Below, piece after piece: positions 1 through 6,631 of a stretch of DNA of 6,631 bases (positions are counted from its first letter, which is position 1; the number at the start of each line of letters is the position of its first letter). Source of the stretch: Flavobacteriales bacterium (GTDB lineage: Bacteria; Bacteroidota; Bacteroidia; Flavobacteriales_F; PHOS-HE28); the NCBI GenBank assembly GCA_024640205.1, contig JAHEFL010000100.1, positions 1-6,631 of the forward strand, written 5' to 3'. The translations under genes were made by a program, and so were the position numbers. The notes under the pieces are model-generated. The model did no database searches. It was given only the letters and a program-made list of their open reading frames with translations, and was not told the DNA's origin.

Positions 1-13
1 AGAATGGAAGTTG

Positions 14-2500
14 CTATCGGCTCGCCTGCTGGCCGAGGACCTGCATGCCCTTCAGGCCACGTTCCAGGAACGCCCTGTAGTCCTTCACGGCCGGGGTATA
101 ACCCACGGGATCCGTCAGCAGGGTTCCTTCCGGGCTTAACAGGGCGTAGTACGGTTGGCTGCTTATCACGAAGGTCTCCAGCTGTACAGTGCTCCATTTG
201 TTCCCTTGCGTCCTGATGAGCTTTTCCTTGCCAGTACAGGTCACGTACTCGTGTTGCTCCTCCTTAGGGAGTTCGCGCTTGTCATCGACGTACAGCGATA
301 CCAGCACGTATTCATTCTCGATCAACTCCTTCACCTCCTGTTCCGGCCACACGTGCTCTTCCATCTTACGGCAGTTCACGCAGGCCCATCCGGTGAAATC
401 GATCATCACAGGCTTGTTCACCTCCTTGGCGTGGGCAAGCGCTGCATCCAAGTCATGGAACGCCTCGGCTTTCTTCGGCAGGATCCAGGAATAACCCACG
501 GGAGGCGCCAGGCCGCTCATCAACGCCATCGGGGTGAATGTCCCCGCCTTGCTGTCCACCCGAAGACCGAAAGCAAGGTAAAAGGTGGCCGCAGTGAACA
601 GGCCGATGAAGCTCCAACGCATCACGGAGCGTGACTTAACGGGACTATCGTGTGGAAAGCGGATCAAACCGAAGAGATACAGAACGATGCCCAACGAACA
701 GAGCACCCACACGACCATGAACAGTTCGTAGGGCACGATGGACCACTGCTTAACCAGGTCCGCGTTGCTGAGGAATTTGAAGGCGAGGGCGATCTCGGCA
801 AAACCGAGCACCACCTTCACACTGTTCAACCAACTACCGCTTCGTGGAAGGGAATTGAGCCAGCTCGGGAAGAGAGCGAAAAGCGCGAATGGGAGTGCGA
901 GCGCCAGACCGAACCCACCCAAGCCTGCGGTGAGTTGCCATGCACCACCATCGGCGGTGAGCGCCCCCGCAAGAAGCGAACCCAGGATCGGACCCGTACA
1001 GCTGAAGCTTACCAATGCCAGTGTGAGCGCCATGAAGAAAATGCCCACGAGGCCACCAAATTTGGAGGCCTTCGCATCCATGCTGTTCACCCAACTGCTC
1101 GGCAGGGTGATCTCGAAATAACCGAAGAAGGAGACCGCGAAGACCAGGAAGATGACGAAGAAACCGATGTTGAGCCAGGGGTTCGTGCTGATCTCATTGA
1201 AGATCTCCGCGTTCACCGAACCCAACACATGGAACGGGACACTGAACAAGAGATAGATGCCGAGGATGAATCCGCCGTAGGTCAGTGCGTTCTTAAGTCC
1301 TTTGGCCTTGTCCTCACTGCCTTTGGTGAAGAAGCTCACCGTGAGCGGGATCATCGGGAAAACGCACGGAGTGAGCAACGCCACCAGCCCACCCAGGAAA
1401 CCCAGGAAGAAGATGCGCCAGAGCGTCGCGCTCTCCCTCACTTCACTCACCTCATTGGAAGCCTTCACGACCGGCGCGTTCAGATCCACCGAAGCGAGTT
1501 TGTATTTGCAATCCGTTCCAGCTGCCACCGTCCGTGATCCGATCGAGATCGCACCTGTGGTGAGGTTCACCGAAAAGGGCATGGGATCCGGGAAGAGGCA
1601 CTGGGTATCATCACAGGTCATGTAATTCACGACCCCAGTAATATCCTTCGTAGCATCGAGTACCTCTACGTCCTGCACGAAGGTGACCAGGTGCTTGAAT
1701 TTGCGGACCTTGACCCCGAACATGTCGTCCATGCCTTCCTGCATATCTGCACTTCTCTCCTCGGCCATGGACGGGAACCGGGCAGGCGCCAGGCTATCCA
1801 GGACGAAACTGCTGGGAATGGGACCGATCCCGAATTCGACCTGTGAGTAGACATACCACTTCTCCTGTATTTCAGCCCTGAAAAGGAAGCGCCAAAGACC
1901 GTCGTTCACCTTCTCAGTCGTCAAGGTCCAGGCCACCGGCTCCTCTTCTGCCGGCGGCAAGATGTTGCCTTGGTCCCCGCTTTTGAAGGGCAGTCCGGAT
2001 AGTTCGTGGCGATCCGATGGCAGCTCGACCAGGTAGAACACCATGGTCGGAGGAAGGCACATCTCATCGTTGCAGGTCATGTATTCAAAAAACCCGGTGA
2101 TGGGAGTCGCTGGGTCCAAGGTGTTGACGCGCTGAGTGAACGTGGCCGCCTCCTTGAACTTCTTCACCTCCATGCCGAAGACCTCGTCCATGCCTTCGAG
2201 CACCTTTTTTCCTGTCTCTTGCACTTTCCCGACCGTGGTCACACCCGGAACGGTATCCACTACCACGGATGTCGGCCAGGGTCCCATGTCCCCGTAATTC
2301 TTCTGGGAATAAACGCTCCAACCCTTCGCGATCGTCGCATGGAACTCCAGATCGTAAACCCCTTCGCCCACAGGCATTGAACGAATGGACCAGGTCACCG
2401 GTTCCTCGTTGGCAGCCGGTCCTGAGCCAAGGCCGGGAGGTTGGCCCATCGCAAAGCTTCCCCAAAGGACAGCGAACAGTACGATCGGGAATCTCATCAT
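14..2500 (-). CDS. dsbD: Thiol:disulfide interchange protein DsbD with two tandem N-terminal alpha domains
   Basis: This 828-residue membrane protein is predicted to carry reducing equivalents from cytoplasmic thioredoxin across the inner membrane to periplasmic proteins. Visible in order: a signal peptide (about 1-19); a first alpha-like domain (about 33-160) with C143/C148 in MTCNDEMCLPP; a second alpha-like domain (about 187-315) with C296/C301 in MTCDDTQCLFP; a CcdA/DsbD-type membrane core (about 361-645, roughly eight hydrophobic segments) with C379 in LTPCVFPMIP and C501 in SFSCTGPILG; and a C-terminal thioredoxin-like domain (about 680-815) with CVNC at 707-710 and a probable cis-proline at P783. 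E. coli DsbD has the same alpha-membrane-gamma order but only one alpha domain, so this protein is longer. The thioredoxin domain carries an insert (about 738-775). The protein begins with two consecutive ATG codons (2500 and 2497); an AGGA lies very close upstream, so the second may be used. It starts 3 nt after the upstream alpha-like gene, which implies co-transcription. The family call is firm; the substrates are unknown. Confidence 0.96.
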   Translation of the reverse strand: MMRFPIVLFAVLWGSFAMGQPPGLGSGPAANEEPVTWSIRSMPVGEGVYDLEFHATIAKGWSVYSQKNYGDMGPWPTSVVVDTVPGVTTVGKVQETGKKVLEGMDEVFGMEVKKFKEAATFTQRVNTLDPATPITGFFEYMTCNDEMCLPPTMVFYLVELPSDRHELSGLPFKSGDQGNILPPAEEEPVAWTLTTEKVNDGLWRFLFRAEIQEKWYVYSQVEFGIGPIPSSFVLDSLAPARFPSMAEERSADMQEGMDDMFGVKVRKFKHLVTFVQDVEVLDATKDITGVVNYMTCDDTQCLFPDPMPFSVNLTTGAISIGSRTVAAGTDCKYKLASVDLNAPVVKASNEVSEVRESATLWRIFFLGFLGGLVALLTPCVFPMIPLTVSFFTKGSEDKAKGLKNALTYGGFILGIYLLFSVPFHVLGSVNAEIFNEISTNPWLNIGFFVIFLVFAVSFFGYFEITLPSSWVNSMDAKASKFGGLVGIFFMALTLALVSFSCTGPILGSLLAGALTADGGAWQLTAGLGGFGLALALPFALFALFPSWLNSLPRSGSWLNSVKVVLGFAEIALAFKFLSNADLVKQWSIVPYELFMVVWVLCSLGIVLYLFGLIRFPHDSPVKSRSVMRWSFIGLFTAATFYLAFGLRVDSKAGTFTPMALMSGLAPPVGYSWILPKKAEAFHDLDAALAHAKEVNKPVMIDFTGWACVNCRKMEEHVWPEQEVKELIENEYVLVSLYVDDKRELPKEEQHEYVTCTGKEKLIRTQGNKWSTVQLETFVISSQPYYALLSPEGTLLTDPVGYTPAVKDYRAFLERGLKGMQVLGQQASR

Positions 2501-2503
2501 ATC

Positions 2504-2959
2504 CTATGGCTTCGGTGCGTGCTCATTGAACTGAACGCCGAACGGTACCGCCACCGGTGGCAGGCAGGTGTGATCATTACAGACCATGTATTCGACCTCC
2601 CCTGCCACGCTGAACGTATCCTGGGTGGTAGCTCGGATCGACTGAACGAAGCGGGCGCTGTTCGAATGGTGGCGCACCACCATCGCAAAGTTGGGATCAT
2701 ACTCCTCCTGCGGTTCGGGACCGGATACGTCGCCCACCAGTTCATATCGGTCCGACCTCTCGAAACGGAACACAGTGGGTATCGGTCCATCCTCACGAGG
2801 TAGTGAGGTGGCATAGACATGCCATCCATCCGCTATCGCAGCGGTCAGCACCACTTGCAAATGCCCGTCCTCGTTAGCGGCGGATGAAATGGTCCATGCC
2901 ACGGGAGGATCTTGCGCCCCCCCGAAAAGCAGGGTGATGAATAATGCGAACAGGAACAT
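2504..2959 (-). CDS. Small secreted DsbD-alpha-like (DsbD N-terminal domain) protein
   Basis: This protein of 151 residues has a short hydrophobic signal peptide (MFLFALFITLLFGGA, cleavage probably near residue 15-16) and then a single domain matching the alpha domains of the adjacent DsbD. The shared features are WHVYA near 46-50 (WSVYS and WYVYS in DsbD), a GPIPT turn (58-62), and YMVCNDHTCLPP with C127 and C132. It has no membrane core and no thioredoxin domain. Its likely role is as a periplasmic thiol carrier or substrate adaptor that exchanges disulfides with DsbD; that is inference from the domain and from the 3-nt spacing to dsbD. I chose the ATG at 2959 because the reading frame stays open far upstream (to 3205), but that extension would run through the terminator and into the previous gene, and it lacks a signal peptide. 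No Shine-Dalgarno sequence precedes the ATG. It could be annotated as a DsbC/DsbD N-terminal domain protein. Confidence 0.88.
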   Translation of the reverse strand: MFLFALFITLLFGGAQDPPVAWTISSAANEDGHLQVVLTAAIADGWHVYATSLPREDGPIPTVFRFERSDRYELVGDVSGPEPQEEYDPNFAMVVRHHSNSARFVQSIRATTQDTFSVAGEVEYMVCNDHTCLPPVAVPFGVQFNEHAPKP

Positions 2960-2973
2960 GATCGATAACTGAA

Positions 2974-2981
2974 CAAAAATA
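2974..2981 (-). promoter_or_regulatory. Candidate Bacteroidota -7 promoter element (TATTTTTG)
   Basis: On the minus strand this reads TATTTTTG, a perfect match to the TAnnTTTG -7 consensus of the Bacteroidota housekeeping sigma factor. It lies 14 nt before the ATG at 2959, so a transcript would have a leader of only a few bases. No TTTG or TTG -33 element is present upstream through position 3050. The motif is also the U-tract of the terminator and may therefore be coincidental. Confidence 0.3.
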
Positions 2982-3008
2982 GGCCGGGCCGCACTGTTGG
3001 CGGCCCGG
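2974..3008 (-). terminator. Intrinsic terminator of the lnt-pabB-tilS-small gene block
   Basis: A perfect 9-bp GC-only inverted repeat (CCGGGCCGC at 2984-2992 and GCGGCCCGG at 3000-3008) encloses a 7-nt loop. On the minus strand the stem is followed by CC and then TATTTTTG, which gives the U-tract. It begins about 42 nt after the stop codon of the small gene at 3051. The polarity fits only minus-strand transcription. It lies directly before the secreted alpha-like gene, separating that gene and dsbD from the upstream genes. Confidence 0.82.
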
Positions 3009-3050
3009 TGTCTGACAGGATCCTTGTGATCCCACCGCACGGAATTGGCG

Positions 3051-3341
3051 CTATGGGATCTCGATACTGACGACCCGAGAAACAGGAATGGACATACCGT
3101 ATTTGAGTACGATGTTCTCCGGATCAAAGGTCCAAATGGTGGTTTCCACGGCTTTGAGCCCTTCATCATCCTGGAAGGTGATGCGGCATTTACCATGTTC
3201 CGCATTCCCGAGGCGGGTGGCTTCGTGCATCCGGAAGTAGATCTCCTTACGCTGCTCCTTCGAAAGCGGTATCGGCTGGCGCGGAAAACGAAGACCGGCG
3301 ATCAGCTCCTTGGCAATGACTGTGGTGTTCGGTGCAAGCAT
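3051..3341 (-). CDS. Small conserved-looking protein of unknown function downstream of tilS
   Basis: With the ATG at 3341 the product has 96 residues, is soluble, and has no signal peptide or membrane segment. It has a basic, probably helical stretch (LSKEQRKEIYFRMHEATRLG, about 26-45) followed by a strand-rich half (CRITFQDDEG at 52-61, VETTIWTF at 65-72, NIVLKYG at 76-82, IPVSRVVSIEI at 85-95). The alternation of short strands suggests a small beta-barrel; that is inference. The pattern resembles short unannotated proteins I recall from flavobacteria, but I cannot assign a named family or a function. The frame is open further upstream, with an alternative ATG at 3473 that would overlap tilS by 44 nt. 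I prefer 3341 because the extra residues are low in recognisable structure, rich in G, P and E, and partly shadow tilS. If 3341 is right, 88 nt separate it from tilS. No convincing Shine-Dalgarno precedes either ATG. It is the last gene before the terminator. Confidence 0.72.
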   Translation of the reverse strand: MLAPNTTVIAKELIAGLRFPRQPIPLSKEQRKEIYFRMHEATRLGNAEHGKCRITFQDDEGLKAVETTIWTFDPENIVLKYGMSIPVSRVVSIEIP

Positions 3342-3429
3342 GGTTGTGTGGATCAGGGAACCTGAATATATGGCAGGAAAGGAGCATTCGATACTCTTGT
3401 TACGAACTTTTCCTTCCGTTGCGCCGCGC

Positions 3430-4758
3430 TCAGGGTCCGGTCCATTCGCATCGAAAGACCTTTCGGGTGCCATGCTGGATGCGGTAGCGATCATCAATGA
3501 CATGGCCAATAACCCACACGATGTCATCCGCACTGACAAGGACAAAGGTGGTCTCCTTGCGATCGCGCGGGACCTTTGCATCGATCAGTATGTCACTGAC
3601 CAGCTTGGTGCCTTCCATTCCCAGCGGTCTGATCCGATCACCGGCCTGCCATGGGCGCAACGTTAATGGGCCCCGAAAGGGGTCCGCGTCCAGCCATACC
3701 GTTAGGTTGCTCGCATCGGGGCGGAACTCCTTCGGATCATGAACACTCATGCGGAGTGGCGCATCCTGAGGAATGCGATCCAGTTCATTCCAAGTCCAGC
3801 TACCGACACCAGGAGGCACGGTGATCACCAGTTCTTCCCGATCGACGAAGACCCGTAGTTCTCCTTCCTGGAATTGGGATCCCGTGGCCCTGTTGCGGAG
3901 CGCAGCCAGAACATCGGCGATATGCTCCGGATGGAACCCCTTTCCGCGCAGCAGATGATGCAGCACCATGGTGGGCGTTCCCGAACCCAGTATCAACTCA
4001 AAGGGTATGCGTCGCGATCCATCCTCGGAGGTTCCGATACCCTCCAGGATCCGTTCCATGTTTCCCGCTGCGGCCAGCACCAACTCGCGATGGAACTGAA
4101 CATCGCGCCGAAGCACACGGGAAGCACCGGGTCGCAGGGCTTCCATGAACGGGATCAATTCATGGCGCACCCGGTTGCGGAGGTATTTGGGGTCCGTATT
4201 GCTGGCATCCTCCCGGTACGGTACACCATACTTCTCCGCGTAGCGCACAATATCTTCCCTGCCGACCGCCAACAGTGGCCTGATGACCGGACCGTTCCGC
4301 GGGCTGATCCCCGCCCTTCCGCGACTGCCCGATCCGCGGAGCAGGTTCACGAGCATGGTTTCCACCGCATCATCCTGGTGATGCGCCAGCGCGATGATGC
4401 CCGGTCCTTCACGGACGAGCTGCATGAACCATTCCCGTCGAAGTTGCCGGGCCGCCATCTGAACACTGATACCCGTTCCTGATGAAAGACCTTGGACATC
4501 CACACGTTCACTCCGGAACGGGATCCCGTGCTCATTACACCTGTCACGCACGAACGCCAGGTCATCGTCGCTCTCCGACCCTCTTAGGCCATGATCCACG
4601 TGGGCCACATGGCATGGATGACCGAGCTCAAGCAACACGTCCAGCAGCACCATGCTGTCCACGCCTCCGCTGACACCGACCCACATGGGTGCCCTATCCT
4701 CGGCAAGTTCCTGCTCAGCGATGAATGCACGCACCAGTTCACGCATGTTCCAGGGCAT
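3430..4758 (-). CDS. tilS: tRNA(Ile)-lysidine synthase TilS
   Basis: This cytoplasmic enzyme of 442 residues attaches lysine to C34 of the AUA-reading tRNA-Ile, using ATP, which changes both codon recognition and charging. The N-terminal PP-loop ATPase motif is SGGVDS at 30-35. Further family motifs are AHVDHGLRG (52-60), AHHQDDAVET (125-134) and the stretch from DASNTD to LRNRVRHELIP (184-203). The C-terminal TilS domain (about 365-433) contains LRPWQAGDRIRPLG and a conserved-looking KLVSDILIDAKVPRDRK stretch. The length is close to that of E. coli TilS and nothing appears missing. Two ATG starts are possible: 4758 (used here, 20-nt overlap with pabB) or 4746 (MRELVRAF, 8-nt overlap). Neither has a clear Shine-Dalgarno. 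The overlap suggests translational coupling to pabB. The gene is normally essential because AUA decoding depends on it. Confidence 0.97.
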   Translation of the reverse strand: MPWNMRELVRAFIAEQELAEDRAPMWVGVSGGVDSMVLLDVLLELGHPCHVAHVDHGLRGSESDDDLAFVRDRCNEHGIPFRSERVDVQGLSSGTGISVQMAARQLRREWFMQLVREGPGIIALAHHQDDAVETMLVNLLRGSGSRGRAGISPRNGPVIRPLLAVGREDIVRYAEKYGVPYREDASNTDPKYLRNRVRHELIPFMEALRPGASRVLRRDVQFHRELVLAAAGNMERILEGIGTSEDGSRRIPFELILGSGTPTMVLHHLLRGKGFHPEHIADVLAALRNRATGSQFQEGELRVFVDREELVITVPPGVGSWTWNELDRIPQDAPLRMSVHDPKEFRPDASNLTVWLDADPFRGPLTLRPWQAGDRIRPLGMEGTKLVSDILIDAKVPRDRKETTFVLVSADDIVWVIGHVIDDRYRIQHGTRKVFRCEWTGP

Positions 4759-5971
4759 TCATGATCGATCGGGCCTTCAATTCACATTCCTCCCATTCCC
4801 GCTCAGGGTCGCATGTGGCGGTAAGGGCGCTTCCGGTCGTTAATGAAGCCCACTGGCTCTCGGCATCGTAGAGAACGGTCCTGATCACCACGTTCAGGTC
4901 GCCGGTCCCGTCCGGAGCGAAGAAGCCAAGTGTTCCACTGAAAAGCCCCCGGTGCTTCTCCTCCATTTCGTCGATCAACTGCATGGCCCGGATCTTCGGC
5001 GCACCGGTCATGCTGGCCATCGGGAATGCGGATCGAACGGCATCCATGGGATCAAGGCCATCCCGAAGCACGGCGCTGACCGTGCTGATCATTTGATGAA
5101 CGGCAGGGTAGCTGCGCACGACACAAAGCTCATCCACGTGCACACTCCTGCTCGCGGCCACCCTCGAGAGGTCGTTGCGCATCACATCCAGCGCCATGAT
5201 GTTCTCGCTCCGCTCCTTCGCATCCGATCGCAGTTCCTCGGCCAGCCGGCGGTCCTCCACCCCATCCATGGAACGCGGACGAGTGCCTTTCATGGGTTGT
5301 CCGATGAGCTGGGTGTGGTCGAAGGCCAGGAATCGTTCCGGGCTTGCACACAAGGCGAAGTGCCTGCCCGAGCGATGGAACGCCGCGAAGGGAGCTTGCG
5401 TATGCTCGTGGATCAAGGCGAACGAACCGAATGGATCGAAACCGGGAAGGTGGGCACGACGCTCGGTGCAGTAGTTGATCTCGTAGATATCCCCTCGCTG
5501 AATATGGCTTAACAGGTTACTTGCCTTGCCCAAATAGACTTCACGATCGGTCACTGCTTTCCAGGGGTTGTGTGGCAGTGTTTCCGGAACGGATGGATCC
5601 GAGAAAAGCATTCGTGCGAATTCCTTGGCGTCCCGTTCATCGCCCTCGAGCGCATGGACCCGGACGGATCCTGACCTCCATTCGAACACCCAACGGGGCA
5701 CCCACCAATGTTCCATTGGCAAGATCCCCAGAGTCGGAGGTATGCGCCGCTTCACATCGGGGCCGGGATCATAACACCGATGTCCGAAGGTCCAGTCCTG
5801 CACGACACCATTACCGGCAAAGGCAGGCGCCTCACAAGACCGGTATAGCCCGACACCCAACACGGCTCTGTCCTGATCGGCGATGGCCCGGTATAGGAAG
5901 GTCTCCTCGCCGCGCAGCGCCCTCCAGTCGGGTGTTCCTCGCTGGCCCAGATCGATAGTCCTTCGGATCAC
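4739..5971 (-). CDS. pabB: Aminodeoxychorismate synthase component I (chorismate-binding enzyme)
   Basis: This cytoplasmic enzyme of 410 residues is predicted to convert chorismate and ammonia to 4-amino-4-deoxychorismate, on the way to p-aminobenzoate and folate; its glutaminase partner PabA is not in the window. The N-terminal part (1-about 125) is divergent. The chorismate-binding domain (about 140-405) has GDIYEINYC (160-168), SPERF (210-214), QPMKGTRPR (225-233), ENIMALDVMRNDLSRVA (256-272), VHQMIST with H292, FPMASMTGAPK (316-326) and the metal-site region EWEECELKA (392-400). K228 in PMKGT matches the catalytic lysine of PabB, whereas anthranilate synthases have PIAGT, so PabB is preferred over TrpE. 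The start is GTG at 5971, the only usual start codon between the in-frame lnt stop and residue 86 that I found. It lies 9 nt after lnt and overlaps tilS at its 3' end. A few motif residues differ from the usual consensus (A319 where glycine is usual, and GSAL at 380-383). Confidence 0.92.
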   Translation of the reverse strand: MIRRTIDLGQRGTPDWRALRGEETFLYRAIADQDRAVLGVGLYRSCEAPAFAGNGVVQDWTFGHRCYDPGPDVKRRIPPTLGILPMEHWWVPRWVFEWRSGSVRVHALEGDERDAKEFARMLFSDPSVPETLPHNPWKAVTDREVYLGKASNLLSHIQRGDIYEINYCTERRAHLPGFDPFGSFALIHEHTQAPFAAFHRSGRHFALCASPERFLAFDHTQLIGQPMKGTRPRSMDGVEDRRLAEELRSDAKERSENIMALDVMRNDLSRVAASRSVHVDELCVVRSYPAVHQMISTVSAVLRDGLDPMDAVRSAFPMASMTGAPKIRAMQLIDEMEEKHRGLFSGTLGFFAPDGTGDLNVVIRTVLYDAESQWASLTTGSALTATCDPEREWEECELKARSIMNALEHA

Positions 5972-5980
5972 AGCGCCAAG

Positions 5981-6631
5981 TTATCCGCGAGATCGATCAC
6001 CGGGTTCCCGGCGGGCAAGCTGGATCCTCCGCAGGCCCAGGACACCAATGAGAAAGAGCGAAATGATCACGGCTATCCTTCCGGTCAGGTCGCCGTGCCG
6101 CACGAAGAAGGTGATGCGTTCATTGAGATGCACCGTGCCTTTCCGGACATCCTCCTTCCACCAACCCGTGCGCTGGTGGATGCCACCGCGCTGATCGATG
6201 AAACAGGAAATACCCGTATTCGCCGAACGCACGATGGATCGCCGGGTCTCGATGGCCCGCAGCGGAGCGAATGCCAAATGTTGGTGATAGCCGGGCGAAT
6301 CATCCCACCAACCATCGTTTGTCATGATCGCGATCACGTTGCCGCCATTCCTGACATGGGCCGCCACATGCTCGCCGAAAACGGATTCATAGCAGATGGC
6401 AGGCACGATCTTCAGTCCCGTGCCTTCATCCACCAGCACACTGCGTTCATCCTGCTGCGCAAGACTGCCCGTGGTACCGCCCAGGTCGATGGCGAGGTGA
6501 CCCAACGGTCCCAGGTGCTTCTCGAACGGCATCAGCTCCACACCGGCCACCAATTTGCTCTTGCGGTATTGTTGCAAGGGACCGACGGACGGCAGGAAGA
6601 CCGCCGCGTTCGCAGCATCGTAGTGCAGTGC
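5981..6631 (-). CDS. lnt: Apolipoprotein N-acyltransferase, C-terminal part (cut by window edge)
   Basis: The 216 visible residues are the C-terminal part of Lnt, the inner-membrane enzyme that N-acylates the lipid-modified cysteine of lipoproteins, the last step of their maturation. The carbon-nitrogen hydrolase (nitrilase-like) domain shows the segment ending in YRKSKLVAGVELMPFE, with the probable catalytic lysine at visible residue 24. The probable catalytic cysteine is at visible residue 80 in VPAICYESVFGE. Further family motifs are IAIMTNDGWW, a following HQHLAFAPLRAIETRRSIVRS stretch, and ANTGISCFID. A final hydrophobic segment (RIAVIISLFLIGVLGL) near the C-terminus fits the last transmembrane helix, and a basic tail follows. 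The catalytic glutamate and the N-terminal membrane helices lie beyond the right edge. The TTG at 6577 is an internal leucine, not a start, because the homology continues upstream to the window end. The gene ends in TAA and is followed after 9 nt by pabB in the same reading frame. Confidence 0.95.
   Translation of the reverse strand, partial: ALHYDAANAAVFLPSVGPLQQYRKSKLVAGVELMPFEKHLGPLGHLAIDLGGTTGSLAQQDERSVLVDEGTGLKIVPAICYESVFGEHVAAHVRNGGNVIAIMTNDGWWDDSPGYHQHLAFAPLRAIETRRSIVRSANTGISCFIDQRGGIHQRTGWWKEDVRKGTVHLNERITFFVRHGDLTGRIAVIISLFLIGVLGLRRIQLARREPGDRSRG

Noticed and set aside
1..13. Possible terminator after dsbD
   Set aside because: Only 13 bases remain after the stop codon and no hairpin or T-tract can be judged.
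650..1537. Long open frame on the plus strand (295 codons) opposite dsbD
   Set aside because: Its product is dominated by E, R, H, Q and T without hydrophobic cores, as expected from the complement of a membrane-protein gene. The minus strand here has clear DsbD motifs.
3018..3032. Short inverted repeat GGATC-CTTGT-GATCC between the small gene and the terminator
   Set aside because: It is only a 5-bp stem with no U-tract, and GATC-containing words are frequent in this window, so chance is sufficient.
2960..3205. Upstream extension of the secreted alpha-like protein to a start at 3205
   Set aside because: It would add 82 residues that run through the terminator hairpin and the end of the preceding gene, and would bury the signal peptide that begins at 2959.
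3474..3581. Extension of the small unknown gene further into tilS
   Set aside because: These codons lie wholly inside tilS in another frame, and the extra residues look like a shadow of the TilS C-terminal domain.
3874..4482. Plus-strand open frame of 202 codons opposite tilS
   Set aside because: It shows no recognisable domain and lies entirely opposite a strongly supported TilS.
6575..6577. TTG as a possible start of the last gene
   Set aside because: The Lnt-like sequence (VFLPSVGPLQQYRKSKL) continues in frame to the window edge, so this TTG is an internal leucine codon.

Overview
The window is a compact stretch of a Bacteroidota chromosome, probably from the Flavobacteriales. The evidence is the form of the chorismate-binding enzyme (GDIYEINYC, FPM.SMTGAPK), the DsbD with CNDxxCLPP-type N-terminal domains, the general lack of Shine-Dalgarno sequences, and one TAnnTTTG-type promoter motif. 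Base composition looks moderately GC-rich by eye, which is high for typical flavobacteria; it was not counted. The organism assignment is inference.

All six genes lie on the minus strand, so transcription runs from right to left. In that order they are: the C-terminal part of lnt (apolipoprotein N-acyltransferase, cut by the right window edge); pabB (aminodeoxychorismate synthase component I, GTG start 9 nt after lnt); tilS (tRNA(Ile)-lysidine synthase, overlapping pabB); a small protein of about 96 residues with no assigned function; an intrinsic terminator; a small secreted DsbD-alpha-like protein; and, 3 nt further on, dsbD (a membrane thiol:disulfide reductase), which ends 13 bases from the left edge. 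Almost every base is coding. No gap exceeds about 100 bases, and I see no tRNA, rRNA, CRISPR array, insertion sequence or long repeat.

Functionally there are two transcription blocks. The upstream block (lnt, pabB, tilS, small protein) joins unrelated housekeeping steps: lipoprotein maturation, folate precursor synthesis and tRNA modification. It ends at the hairpin at 2984-3008. The downstream block is a two-gene periplasmic redox unit in which one domain type, the DsbD-alpha-like fold with a C-x4-C pair, occurs three times: once as a free secreted protein and twice at the N-terminus of DsbD. A plausible role is passing electrons from the cytoplasm through the DsbD membrane core and its C-terminal thioredoxin domain to several periplasmic acceptors.

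The region is mostly ordinary core genome. The points most worth a second look are the triplicated alpha domain, the terminator whose U-tract doubles as a perfect promoter motif directly before the redox unit, and the unassigned small gene after tilS.
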